From: Schleiferiaceae bacterium
GTDB taxonomy: Bacteria > Bacteroidota > Bacteroidia > Flavobacteriales > Schleiferiaceae
Reading direction: 5' to 3'
NCBI GenBank assembly: GCA_018401735.1
Contig: JAGYKI010000001.1
Location: 124,001-188,000, forward strand
Length of the DNA stretch: 64,000 nt
A program made the position numbers and the translations under genes. Under the pieces are notes generated by a model that did not search any database, was not told the DNA's origin, and was given only the letters and a program-made list of their open reading frames with translations. This document shows positions 1-8,258 of the stretch, piece after piece (position 1 is the first letter of the stretch; each line of letters opens with the position of its first letter).

Positions 1-428
1 ATCGAGAACAAACGATCTTTCGTATGAATAGCCGCTACCAATTGCTGATTTAAATCAAAACGTTCCCATGAGTATTCAATGGCTCGTTTTAACTGATCTC
101 CGTGCAGCTTATTTTTCTCTAGGTAGTCTTGTGCGCCCAATTTAAGCGCTTCGATACCCAATTTTGGATTGTCAGTACCAGTAAGCACGACAATGGGCTG
201 ATCGAGATTCCAATTAACTAACTCAATCAAGGCACCTAAACCAAAATAAGGCGGTAAGCCAAGGTCTAAAAGAATAATCTGTTTCTCAGACTGAGGATTT
301 TGTAAGCTTGTTTGGGCTTTTGCGATGCTTTCAAACTGTAAGACCTTCCATTCAGGCAAATAGTTTCGTAGCAGCGAGGACACTAAGACGCGGTCGCCTT
401 TATTATCCTCTATATGTAAAATTTGCAT
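1..428 (-). CDS. Response regulator receiver / histidine kinase hybrid (5' part only)
   Basis: Reading the minus strand from the ATG at 426-428 gives an open frame running off the window's left edge. It begins MQILHIEDNKGDRVLVSSLL, a receiver-domain start with the acidic pair (E-D) and a phospho-acceptor Asp in IILLDLGLPP, followed by VVLTGTDNP (the conserved Thr) and a Lys in AQDYLEKNKL. The receiver ends near residue 120 and the frame continues as AAIHTKDRLFS, which matches the usual lead-in to a HisKA H-box. I infer an N-terminal receiver fused to a histidine kinase, a layout common in Bacteroidota. The kinase part is outside the window, so a receiver with some other output remains possible. 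It is divergent from the biotin carboxylase gene. Confidence 0.75.
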   Translation of the reverse strand, partial: MQILHIEDNKGDRVLVSSLLRNYLPEWKVLQFESIAKAQTSLQNPQSEKQIILLDLGLPPYFGLGALIELVNWNLDQPIVVLTGTDNPKLGIEALKLGAQDYLEKNKLHGDQLKRAIEYSWERFDLNQQLVAAIHTKDRLFS

Positions 429-657
429 TTTCTCTAGTTAGCTCCGTAAAGTTAGCTACTTTTTTAGACACTTTTTAAATATCCAAACCTAGAAAATAGA
501 GTATCAACGTAAAATTTTTGTTGGAAAGTTATCGAAACAACAAATATTCAAGCCTTTAGAACTAGCCGTATTGAGGGAAATTCACCAAAAATATTCGGGG
601 ATTAATAGGGATATTCTGGCCTTCATCAGTAATTTAGCTTAACTAAACTAAAAATCC
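429..657. other. Divergent intergenic region
   Basis: AT-rich spacer between the minus-strand receiver gene and the plus-strand biotin carboxylase gene. It should carry both promoters. I see no good TTTG-N19-TAnnTTTG match, no terminator-like hairpin and no small open frame worth calling. Confidence 0.4.
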
Positions 658-2145
658 ATGAACAAGATACTTATTGCCAACCGAGGAGAGATTGCTTTGC
701 GCATTATGAAATCGGCTAAGGAAATGGGAATTTCTACTGTGGCGGTTTATTCCGAGGCTGATAGAAACTCACCCCATGTAAAATATGCCGATGAAGCGGT
801 ATTACTAGGGCCAGCTCCTTCTTCACAAAGTTACCTCTTAGGAGATAAAATTATCGAGTTCGCTTTAAAACTCAAGGTAGATGGGATTCACCCTGGATAT
901 GGCTTTCTTAGTGAAAATGGGGCTTTTGCACAGGCAGTAGAAGATGCAGGTATTACTTTTATTGGCCCCAGCGCTGATTCTATGAAAATAATGGGGGACA
1001 AACTTTCCGCCAAAGAGGCTGCTAAAGCTTTTAATATTCCTCTAGTACCTGGTACAGAAGGCGCCGTGGAAAACCCTGCGGAAGCCATCGATATTTGTAA
1101 AGAAATTGGTTTTCCAGTTTTAATTAAAGCTAGCGCTGGTGGTGGTGGTAAAGGAATGCGAATTGTAGAAAAAGAGGAGGAGCTGGAAGAGCAAATTCAT
1201 TCAGCTATTTCTGAAGCGAAAAGTGCTTTTGGTAATGGCGCCGTTTTTATAGAAAAATATGTAGCCTCTCCGCGCCATATTGAAGTACAAGTACTTTGTG
1301 ATACTCATGGCAATATGGTTCACTTATTCGAAAGAGAATGCTCGGTTCAGCGCCGTCACCAAAAGGTAATTGAAGAGGCCCCATCGGCCATAATTAGTGA
1401 GCAGTTAAGAGCGGAAATGGGAGCAAAGGCAGTAGATGTAGCGCGTGCTTGCGACTATATTGGTGCTGGAACGGTCGAGTTTATAATGGACGAGCAACAC
1501 AATTTCTATTTCATGGAAATGAATACGCGCCTGCAAGTTGAACATCCCGTTACAGAAATGATTACCGGTATCGATCTCGTGAAAGAACAAATTAGAGTTG
1601 CGCGTGGTGAAAAACTTTCTTTTAGCCAAGATGATCTTAAAATCCAAGGACATTCCATTGAGGTGCGCGTTTATGCCGAGAATGCCCGTGAAAACTTTAT
1701 GCCCGACATTGGTAATTTAAGAGTTTACAAGCGTCCCCATGGTGTGGGCGTTCGAGTTGATGATGGTTTTGTAGAAGGTATGGATATCCCTATCTATTAT
1801 GATCCAATGATTTCTAAATTAGTTACTTATGGTAAAGATCGTGAAGAAGCTCGCTTACGTATGATAAGAGCCATTGAAGACTATAAAATAGTGGGGTTAA
1901 GCACCACTATGGAGTTTGCGAAGTTTGTAATGGAACACGAGGCTTTTATCTCAGGTAATTTTGACACTCATTTCGTAAATAAACATTTCTCACCCGAGCT
2001 TTTAGATAAAACAACAGCTGGTAATGAAGATATCGCTGCCATGATTGTCGCTCACCTACTAGCAGGAAACAAAGAAAATAAGGCTGCAATGCCATCAGAG
2101 GGTAAGGCTGCTAAGACAAGTAAATGGAAGGCAAATAGAGTATGA
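658..2145 (+). CDS. accC: Biotin carboxylase subunit of an acyl-CoA carboxylase
   Basis: ATP-dependent carboxylation of the biotin carried on BCCP, the first half-reaction of acetyl- or propionyl-CoA carboxylase. The N-terminus MNKILIANRGEIALRI is the classic biotin carboxylase opening. The ATP-grasp glycine loop (KASAGGGGKGMRI) is near residues 157-169, followed by the HIEVQ, ERECSVQRR and EMNTRLQVEHPVTE motifs that contact ATP, bicarbonate and biotin. At 495 aa it is longer than the roughly 450 aa E. coli enzyme; the extra part is a Lys/Ala-rich tail seen in Bacteroidota homologues. No BCCP or carboxyltransferase gene lies beside it. Its stop overlaps the start of the next gene by 4 bp, so the two are probably translationally coupled. 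Whether it serves acetyl-CoA or propionyl-CoA carboxylase cannot be told from the sequence alone. Confidence 0.93.
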   Translation: MNKILIANRGEIALRIMKSAKEMGISTVAVYSEADRNSPHVKYADEAVLLGPAPSSQSYLLGDKIIEFALKLKVDGIHPGYGFLSENGAFAQAVEDAGITFIGPSADSMKIMGDKLSAKEAAKAFNIPLVPGTEGAVENPAEAIDICKEIGFPVLIKASAGGGGKGMRIVEKEEELEEQIHSAISEAKSAFGNGAVFIEKYVASPRHIEVQVLCDTHGNMVHLFERECSVQRRHQKVIEEAPSAIISEQLRAEMGAKAVDVARACDYIGAGTVEFIMDEQHNFYFMEMNTRLQVEHPVTEMITGIDLVKEQIRVARGEKLSFSQDDLKIQGHSIEVRVYAENARENFMPDIGNLRVYKRPHGVGVRVDDGFVEGMDIPIYYDPMISKLVTYGKDREEARLRMIRAIEDYKIVGLSTTMEFAKFVMEHEAFISGNFDTHFVNKHFSPELLDKTTAGNEDIAAMIVAHLLAGNKENKAAMPSEGKAAKTSKWKANRV

Positions 2146-2792
2146 GGCATTTTGCATTAGTCATCACCTTATTATTTAGTAGTTCTGTATTTGCGCAAAA
2201 AGATAGCATCGTTCAGTACGCTAGTAAAAATCGAAATAATATAATGGATGCCATAATTGTTGATGGGGATACTATCCCCATTTTCGTTTTGGACGAAGTT
2301 TTATTAGTGGATAAGCCGACTTTTAATAGCAATGAAGCGCGTAGGCGCTATTTCATTTTGAAGCGCAAGGTGATGAAGGTTTATCCTTATGCCGTTATTG
2401 CCGGAGATAAGTTGGATAGTCTTAATCTTACTTTGGTAGGCAAGAGTAAAAGAAAACGCAAAAAGCTAATTAAGGAATTCAACGATTATTTAAAAGATGA
2501 ATTTGAGGATGAAATGGTCAAGCTTACTCATAATGAAGGACAAATTCTTTCCAAATTAGTTTACCGCGAAACAGGCATGTCTAGCTATGATTTAATTAAA
2601 AATTATCGCAGTGGTTGGAATGCCTTTTGGTGGAACGGAATCGCCTATTTTAATAAGATAGATTTAAAAACTCCTTACGCTCCAACGGAAGATGAAGAGG
2701 ATAAACTAATTGAAGGTATTTTAAATCGTGCTTTTATTGAAGGACGCCTAAAAGAGCGTGTGCCTATCACAACGTTAACTCCTTTTAATTAG
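2142..2792 (+). CDS. DUF4294 domain secreted protein
   Basis: 216 aa with a Sec signal peptide (residues 1-18, cleavage after VFA). The mature part carries the features I associate with DUF4294: a VDGDTIPIFVLDEV segment, a run of basic residues (KSKRKRKKLIKEF) and a Trp-rich patch (GWNAFWWNGIAYF). The function of the family is unknown; the signal peptide places it in the periplasm or outer membrane. Its ATG overlaps the biotin carboxylase stop (ATGA), so it is co-transcribed. It converges on the DUF3667 gene with a gap of only 4 bp. Confidence 0.8.
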   Translation: MRHFALVITLLFSSSVFAQKDSIVQYASKNRNNIMDAIIVDGDTIPIFVLDEVLLVDKPTFNSNEARRRYFILKRKVMKVYPYAVIAGDKLDSLNLTLVGKSKRKRKKLIKEFNDYLKDEFEDEMVKLTHNEGQILSKLVYRETGMSSYDLIKNYRSGWNAFWWNGIAYFNKIDLKTPYAPTEDEEDKLIEGILNRAFIEGRLKERVPITTLTPFN

Positions 2793-2796
2793 GTGG

Positions 2797-3525
2797 TTAA
2801 CCCGTTTTAGTAAAATCAATCATTACGGTAGCTATGATCACCGCTATACCTATCGAGTAGAAAATAAAGGTGATAATAAAGATAAGAAGGGTTTGCCAAA
2901 ACGACTTCATCCAAGTGAGCTGAAACATACCCTTTAAGGAGAGCATATAATGAAAAGTACTTAAGATTAAGTAAATTATCATTAATACTGAATTGTTTAT
3001 CCATTTATCGGTAAGAAACATTAGAAAAATAATATTTACAAAAACGGTGTAATAGGTATTCAGCACTAAGTTTTCTGCATAATTATAGCCACTTTTTCGG
3101 TTAAATAACCAGCTAAAAAGGGCCATACATGGAATAAATAGCCACAGAATCACATTGGTATAATCCTCCAACATTTTCATAATATAAATAGAAGCTTCGT
3201 CACTAGAAAGGCCTGCATCAGGACCTTTAAGTGCTTCGATAGTGAACTGATTAACCGATGAATATTTAAAGGCAATCAACACTAGGGTAGTGGTAACTAA
3301 TAATAATCTAATTGGTGGGGTAAAATCTAGTCGGCCATGATAAAGATAGCTTCTTACCATTTCACCCGGACGATAAAAAAGGTTTTTGATAGTATAAAAA
3401 GCTCCATAATCCATACTGAAGCCATCTAAAATCCAAGAAAAAACATTGGATAATTTGAATCGTCTAACGCTGCGTCTTTGCACTAGCTCTAAATTATCTT
3501 CAACTGGCTCCAATTCCTTTTCCAT
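2797..3525 (-). CDS. DUF3667 integral membrane protein
   Basis: 242 aa. The N-terminal cytoplasmic part has the DUF3667 pattern: a basic helix, then GAFYTIKNLFYRPGEMVRSYL and a Gly-Arg...PPIRLLL stretch. Four to five hydrophobic helices follow (about residues 75-88, 125-140, 155-195, 215-235). It lacks the N-terminal zinc ribbon found in many family members, so this is the shorter version. The function is unknown. It ends 4 bp from the DUF4294 stop and starts 11 bp downstream of the Tex gene, so it may be the last gene of the thioesterase-tex unit. Confidence 0.75.
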   Translation of the reverse strand: MEKELEPVEDNLELVQRRSVRRFKLSNVFSWILDGFSMDYGAFYTIKNLFYRPGEMVRSYLYHGRLDFTPPIRLLLVTTTLVLIAFKYSSVNQFTIEALKGPDAGLSSDEASIYIMKMLEDYTNVILWLFIPCMALFSWLFNRKSGYNYAENLVLNTYYTVFVNIIFLMFLTDKWINNSVLMIIYLILSTFHYMLSLKGMFQLTWMKSFWQTLLIFIITFIFYSIGIAVIIATVMIDFTKTG

Positions 3526-3536
3526 ATTGTGAGTAA

Positions 3537-5663
3537 TTATTCCACTAATTTAATAGAAAGTTGAATACGTTTTTTATTCGCATCTACCTCGAGTACTTTT
3601 ACCCTTACTTGTTCCTGTAATTGTACTACTTCTAAGGGGTCTTTTACAAAACGATTGGCTAATTGAGAAACGTGTACCAAGCCATCTTGCTTAACACCTA
3701 TATCTACGAAAGCCCCGAAATTAGTAATATTGCTAACGATCCCGGGTAATATCATCCCTACCTGAACGTCTTCGATTTTGCGCAAACGTGGGTCAAAAGA
3801 AAAGGCTTTAACCACGCCGCGGATATCACGACCAACTTTTTTCAATTCTTCGATAATCGCTTGCACTGAAACCACACCAAAACTGCTGTCGGTATAATCG
3901 GCTGCTTTAATATGCTCCAATTGATCTTTGCTTCTAATTAGCTCTTCTAAACTAAGTTTTAAGCTTTGCGACATGGCCTTTACAATAGGGTAGGATTCAG
4001 GGTGAACGGCAGTACTATCTAAGGGATTTTCGGCCTGGGTAATTCTTAAAAATCCTGCACATTGTTCAAAAGCTTTAGCGCCCAAGCCTTTAACTTTCAT
4101 TAGCTCTGAACGTTTCTTAAAACCGCCAATGCTTTGGCGGTGACTAATAATTTCTTCCGCTAACTTTTTGCCAAGTCCTGAGATATATTGCAAAAGGTGG
4201 CTACTCGCTGTATTCAAATCGACACCCACTTGATTAACCACGCGCATTACGGTATTATCTAAGGATTCTTGTAGTTCCTTTTGATCAACGTCATGCTGAT
4301 ATTGTCCGACCCCGATAGACTTAGGGTCTATTTTCACCAACTCGGCTAAAGGGTCCATCAGGCGACGACCGATCGAAACTGCTCCTCTAACGGTAATATC
4401 ATAATTGGGGAATTCCTCGCGAGCAATGGGCGAAGCGGAGTAGATAGAGGCTCCAGCTTCATTTACCGAATAAATGCTAACCTTGCGGCGATACTGAATT
4501 TGCTCTAAAAACTCTTCTGTTTCTCTTCCCGCCGTGCCATTTCCAACCGCTATTGCATCAATTTTATAGGCTTCTACTAATTGCGAAACCTTACTCATCG
4601 CTTTCGCTAGCTCGCTGGCAGATGAGGCATGCGGAAAAATGGTTTCATTGTGAAGCAAATCGCCTTGTTCGGATAAGCACACTGTTTTGCAACCCGTTCT
4701 AAATCCAGGATCAATGCCCAGTATTCGCTTCGATCCTAAAGGAGAACTCATTAAGAGCTGCTCTAAATTTTTAGCAAAAACGGCAATTGCTTCCTTGTCG
4801 GCTTTTTGTTTTAAGTCTTTTAAAAGCTCATTCTCCAAGGAAGGCCGCAAAAGACGTTTGTAGGCATCTTCTAAAGCCAGAAACTTCTGCTTGGAAGCCT
4901 CATTATTCGCCTGAATAAGAACGCGTTCCATTAAAAAGAGGGCATCTTCTTCCTCGGGTCGGCAAGTAATGCGAATAATTTTTTCCTTATCAGCCCGTAA
5001 AAGTGCTAGCATTCGGTGACTAGGTATGCGACTACTTTCTTGTTGGTAATTAAAATAATCGCGAAATTTCTCCCGGTCGGAATGATCTATTTTGGTTTCC
5101 TTGCTTTCTAAAATGGCCTTTCTCTGAAAAAGACTTCGCAGGCTTTTACGTAGATGTAAACCCTCAGCTATCCATTCTGCCATAATATCACGTGCACCCT
5201 GTAAAGCCTCATCTGCACTAGCGACAGTACCTTTTGTAAATTGCTGGGCGAAGCTTTCGACATCGTACAGATCTTCTTTCATTAAACGAGCAGCTAATGG
5301 CTCTAAACCCTTGGCACGGGCATCATCAGCTTTCGTTTTTCGCTTGCTTTTGTAAGGAAGGTATAAATCCTCTAGCTCTTTTATATCCCAGCAGTTTTGG
5401 ATGCGCTCTTTAAGTTGATCGTCGAGCTTATTTTGCTCAGTAATACTACTGATTATAAATTCTTTGCGTTTGCCTAATTCGACATAATACTGTTCGCTTT
5501 TTTGAATGGCTTCTAAAGCTATTTCATCCAATCCACCGGTTTGTTCTTTGCGATAGCGCGCCACAAAGGGAATGGTGGCCCCTTCCTTGAAAAGCTTTAA
5601 AACACTATCTACTTGGTGGTTTTTTATCGCTAAATCGCGACTAATTCTTTCGGTATTATTCAT
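3537..5663 (-). CDS. tex: Tex-family RNA-binding transcription accessory protein
   Basis: Cytoplasmic nucleic-acid-binding protein of the Tex/YhgF family. Visible parts in order are the N-terminal helical region with VLKLFKEGATIPFVARYRKE, an RNase H-like YqgF fold (ILGIDPGFRTGCKTVCL), the tandem helix-hairpin-helix region (NTASSHLLQYISGLGKKLAE and the following GVKGLGAKAFEQ-like part), and a C-terminal S1 RNA-binding domain (GMILPGIVSNITNFGAFVDI, ending in RVKVLEVDANKKRIQLSIK). I take MNNTERIS as the start (5663); an extension to 5699 is possible but adds 12 residues without family support and overlaps the neighbouring gene more deeply. The start overlaps the thioesterase stop by 4 bp, indicating coupling. 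Confidence 0.95.
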   Translation of the reverse strand: MNNTERISRDLAIKNHQVDSVLKLFKEGATIPFVARYRKEQTGGLDEIALEAIQKSEQYYVELGKRKEFIISSITEQNKLDDQLKERIQNCWDIKELEDLYLPYKSKRKTKADDARAKGLEPLAARLMKEDLYDVESFAQQFTKGTVASADEALQGARDIMAEWIAEGLHLRKSLRSLFQRKAILESKETKIDHSDREKFRDYFNYQQESSRIPSHRMLALLRADKEKIIRITCRPEEEDALFLMERVLIQANNEASKQKFLALEDAYKRLLRPSLENELLKDLKQKADKEAIAVFAKNLEQLLMSSPLGSKRILGIDPGFRTGCKTVCLSEQGDLLHNETIFPHASSASELAKAMSKVSQLVEAYKIDAIAVGNGTAGRETEEFLEQIQYRRKVSIYSVNEAGASIYSASPIAREEFPNYDITVRGAVSIGRRLMDPLAELVKIDPKSIGVGQYQHDVDQKELQESLDNTVMRVVNQVGVDLNTASSHLLQYISGLGKKLAEEIISHRQSIGGFKKRSELMKVKGLGAKAFEQCAGFLRITQAENPLDSTAVHPESYPIVKAMSQSLKLSLEELIRSKDQLEHIKAADYTDSSFGVVSVQAIIEELKKVGRDIRGVVKAFSFDPRLRKIEDVQVGMILPGIVSNITNFGAFVDIGVKQDGLVHVSQLANRFVKDPLEVVQLQEQVRVKVLEVDANKKRIQLSIKLVE

Positions 5664-6046
5664 AAAAATAAATCGCAAATTTCTTGAGGAATACGGCAAG
5701 GACGCATGCTTTCTTTATCTACTAAAATCCAGCGGCTATTGCATTTACAAATGATTTTGTTTGCCCTAAAAATCTCGACACAACGAAAACTACTGACGCC
5801 TTCGGTTTTATCTACATAGGTTTTTAAAACTAATTCTTCATTTAAAAGGGCAGGGGCAAAATACTCGATGTGATGATCGCGCGCCACCCATACTAAATCG
5901 TCAAGTTTTAGATTGGCAATAGCAGAGAACCAGTGTTCTGCCGCAATATCTTGAACCCATTGCAAGTACACCACATTATTAACATGTTGTAAATCATCAA
6001 TGTGCTGGGGACTAACCCTTAATTCTTTGGTAAATGTGTTCGGCAT
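5660..6046 (-). CDS. Acyl-CoA thioesterase, hotdog fold (4HBT family)
   Basis: 128 aa single hotdog domain, typical for 4-hydroxybenzoyl-CoA thioesterase-like proteins such as YbgC/FadM. The N-terminal motif HIDDLQHVNNVVYLQWVQD contains the catalytic-position Asp and the conserved HVNN...YL.W pattern; a central helix and the DHHIEYFAPALLNEELVL strand region follow. It probably hydrolyses a medium- or long-chain acyl-CoA in the cytoplasm; the substrate is not predictable. It lies directly upstream of, and overlaps, tex. Confidence 0.88.
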   Translation of the reverse strand: MPNTFTKELRVSPQHIDDLQHVNNVVYLQWVQDIAAEHWFSAIANLKLDDLVWVARDHHIEYFAPALLNEELVLKTYVDKTEGVSSFRCVEIFRANKIICKCNSRWILVDKESMRPCRIPQEICDLFL

Positions 6047-6143
6047 AAAGCTATTTCACAAAGGTATTGGCTTTTTTTTGCTCACGTCGCGCAGACATGG
6101 AAATCTATCGCTAATTTTACTCCATACCACCAAACCACAATTC

Positions 6144-6668
6144 ATGTCTGAATACGAAATAAGACCGCGTTATAAATTTAGCAATGTCCGTAAGGTAGCT
6201 GACCTTAACAAAAGTTTACGTCAGGCCATTGAAAATGAGCCGGATAAATGGCCTTTGCAGTTTAAAAGGACGCATGGGCACCTGATCTTTTCTTACAAAA
6301 AGCCTATCAAGCATTTATGGTCACCCGAAATGGACTTAAATTTTGAAGAACAAGCAGAAGGGGAGGGAACCATAATTCGCGTGGTGATTGGTCCGGCTGC
6401 CGCTGTATGGACTTTTTTCATGTTTCTCTACAGCGTGTCTGCCATTATGCTTTTTGGCGGTTTTATTTTGAGTTATTCTCAGTTTACCTTGGGCAAAGAT
6501 ATGTGGGGTTTTTGGTTAATTCCAGCTTCCGTATTCTTTGCCATCACTGTATTTTTGGCGGGTTATTGGGGCAAGAAACGCGCTCGCAGGCAGATGATTA
6601 GCTTAAAAAAGTTTTTCGATAATGCCTTACCTGGATCAGTTTTAATGGAGGGTAACTTGAATGTATGA
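6144..6668 (+). CDS. Uncharacterised two-helix membrane protein
   Basis: 174 aa when started at the ATG at 6144 (MSEYEIRPRYKFSN). A longer in-frame start at 6000 would overlap the divergent thioesterase gene and has no support. The N-terminal soluble part of about 85 residues is followed by two hydrophobic helices (about 89-112 and 126-145) and a basic C-terminal tail. I do not recognise a family. It stands alone between a divergent upstream neighbour and a convergent downstream neighbour. Confidence 0.65.
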   Translation: MSEYEIRPRYKFSNVRKVADLNKSLRQAIENEPDKWPLQFKRTHGHLIFSYKKPIKHLWSPEMDLNFEEQAEGEGTIIRVVIGPAAAVWTFFMFLYSVSAIMLFGGFILSYSQFTLGKDMWGFWLIPASVFFAITVFLAGYWGKKRARRQMISLKKFFDNALPGSVLMEGNLNV

Positions 6669-6688
6669 TCCTACTTTCAAGGTCTTTT

Positions 6689-7378
6689 TTATTCATCCTT
6701 TAAAAAGAAGCGAATACCCTTATCGGTAGCTTCAAAATCGATCACCTCCCATTTTAGAAAGAGGGCAAGGATTTTTTCGGCCTTGTTTAAAGGGATTTTC
6801 GCCAAACGTGAAAATTTACTCACGCTAATATCTTTATTGCTACTTAAGTAATCGAATAAACTTCGTTCGGCGGGGCCATAGGCTACTAAGTTTTTTCGCT
6901 CATTACTGGGGCTGCGATCGCGTAAAAAGCGCAACAATACTCGATTTGCGACAAAATTCTCATCGTGTTGACGAATATAGGCCCGTTGTTGACCAGTGCT
7001 TTCCTTTACAAAATGTGGACGCTCTTCTGAGGTTTTGATGTAGACGACCAAAACGTATTTCTCTTCCACATCATAAACTTGGTAATCGAATTGTACCTTA
7101 GGCTGGCAGTACAATTCTGCCGCGCCCTCAATCATAAAATACTCTTCTTCTGGGCTTATCCCGGTAATTTTGCCATTATCCTTTACACCTATTAACAGGC
7201 GGCCGCCTTCACAGTTAGCAAAAGAGGATAGGGTGCGGGCTATTTTTATGCTGCTGTCTATTCTAAATTTAAAATCGAGCTGCTGATGCTCTCCTTCTCG
7301 AATAAGGCGGTACAATTCGTTATTATCGCCTCGTGCAATTTCTAGATGTCTGTTGTGCTTGTCAATTTCCCAGTCCAT
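6689..7378 (-). CDS. AlbA_2 (Schlafen-like) domain protein with winged-helix tail
   Basis: 229 aa. Residues about 25-130 match the AlbA_2 / Slfn fold often annotated as a putative DNA-binding or ATP-binding domain: EGEHQQLDFKFRI, then IARTLSSFANCEGGRLLIGV and DNGKITGI. The C-terminal 60 residues (PAERSLFDYLSSNKDISVSKFSRLAKI...) look like a winged helix. This short layout is widespread in Bacteroidota chromosomes. The role is unknown; a nucleic-acid-binding regulator is an inference. No partner gene suggests a defence role. Confidence 0.75.
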   Translation of the reverse strand: MDWEIDKHNRHLEIARGDNNELYRLIREGEHQQLDFKFRIDSSIKIARTLSSFANCEGGRLLIGVKDNGKITGISPEEEYFMIEGAAELYCQPKVQFDYQVYDVEEKYVLVVYIKTSEERPHFVKESTGQQRAYIRQHDENFVANRVLLRFLRDRSPSNERKNLVAYGPAERSLFDYLSSNKDISVSKFSRLAKIPLNKAEKILALFLKWEVIDFEATDKGIRFFLKDE

Positions 7379-7455
7379 AAGGGTTAAAGAAAAAAATGCT
7401 CTTAAAGTTCATAGAGTTTAAACCTGAGTTCGATAAAAATTAGGCCTCAGACTTC

Positions 7456-8253
7456 TTATAAATAGTAGGTTTTAAGGGCCTCGCCTTGCGCCCATATTTT
7501 AGCATTGCCTTTTAGTAATACTTTATTGAGGTGCATTTCGCAAATAAAATAACCACCACGTGGGCTTAACTGATACGCTTTCATTTCACTTTTCATCAGG
7601 CGTTCACTCCAAAAAGGAGTGAGAATAGCATGGGAGGAACCAGTAGCGTGATCTTCCAACTGCTGTACCTTAGGAACAAAGGTGCGCGAGACAAAATCAG
7701 AATGATTGCCAGGTGCAGAAACGGCATATCCAAAAGGTTCTAATCTGGCTAGCGCAAGGAAGTCGGGTTTTAAGTTCTTTAAGACATCTTCACTGCTTAC
7801 TAAAACAATATCTTTATTATTGGTGGTGAAATAGTCTACAATCCCGGTACCCAAAGCCTCTGCTAGTCCTGCTGGTGGCGCTTTATGTTCAATTATTTCT
7901 ATGGGTTCTATCCAAATGAAATAGTGCTCACCATTAAAGCCTACCTGTATAATCCCATCCTTAAAATGCAAGGTCGCCTTATCTTCACCTTTCACTTCGC
8001 GTAGATAAGCAGCAATAGCAAGTGAGCCATGGCCACAAAGACCGATTTCACCATCTGGGGCAAACCACCGAACGGCATAATGCCCTTCCTTTTCTTTTTT
8101 AATAAAGCTAGTTGCTGGCTGATTAAACTCTTCCGCTAAGGCTGCGCAGTTCTCGGTTTCAAGATTAATAGTTAGTTCAATTACGGCAGCAGTATTACCT
8201 TTTATTTTTTGATTAATATCATGGAAAACCGTAACAATACAGAAGTTATGCAT
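7456..8253 (-). CDS. PhzF-family isomerase-like protein
   Basis: 265 aa, the normal length of the PhzF/YddE family (diaminopimelate epimerase fold). The family marks KGNTAAV near residues 18-24, RWFAPDGEIGLCGHGSLAIAAYL near 62-84, and a C-terminal HATGSSHAILTPFW segment are all visible. Where PhzF has the catalytic Glu45 (motif SETaF), this protein reads PATSF with Ala at residue 47, so the usual acid/base residue is missing. The family isomerises 2,3-dihydro-3-hydroxyanthranilate in phenazine producers, but no other phenazine gene is near, so the substrate is unknown. It lies 5 bp upstream of the exporter gene on the opposite reading order (exporter first), suggesting one transcript. Confidence 0.85.
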   Translation of the reverse strand: MHNFCIVTVFHDINQKIKGNTAAVIELTINLETENCAALAEEFNQPATSFIKKEKEGHYAVRWFAPDGEIGLCGHGSLAIAAYLREVKGEDKATLHFKDGIIQVGFNGEHYFIWIEPIEIIEHKAPPAGLAEALGTGIVDYFTTNNKDIVLVSSEDVLKNLKPDFLALARLEPFGYAVSAPGNHSDFVSRTFVPKVQQLEDHATGSSHAILTPFWSERLMKSEMKAYQLSPRGGYFICEMHLNKVLLKGNAKIWAQGEALKTYYL

Positions 8254-8258
8254 AGCAT

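Noticed and set aside
888..1653. Minus-strand open frames inside the biotin carboxylase gene
   Set aside because: They lie opposite a strongly conserved gene, are low in recognisable content and use no plausible start region.
5664..5699. 12-residue N-terminal extension of Tex
   Set aside because: Family members start at the MNNTE-like position and the extension only deepens the overlap with the thioesterase gene.
6689..7378. AlbA_2/Schlafen protein as part of a defence island
   Set aside because: Neighbours are housekeeping genes and there is no nuclease, toxin or mobile-element gene close by.
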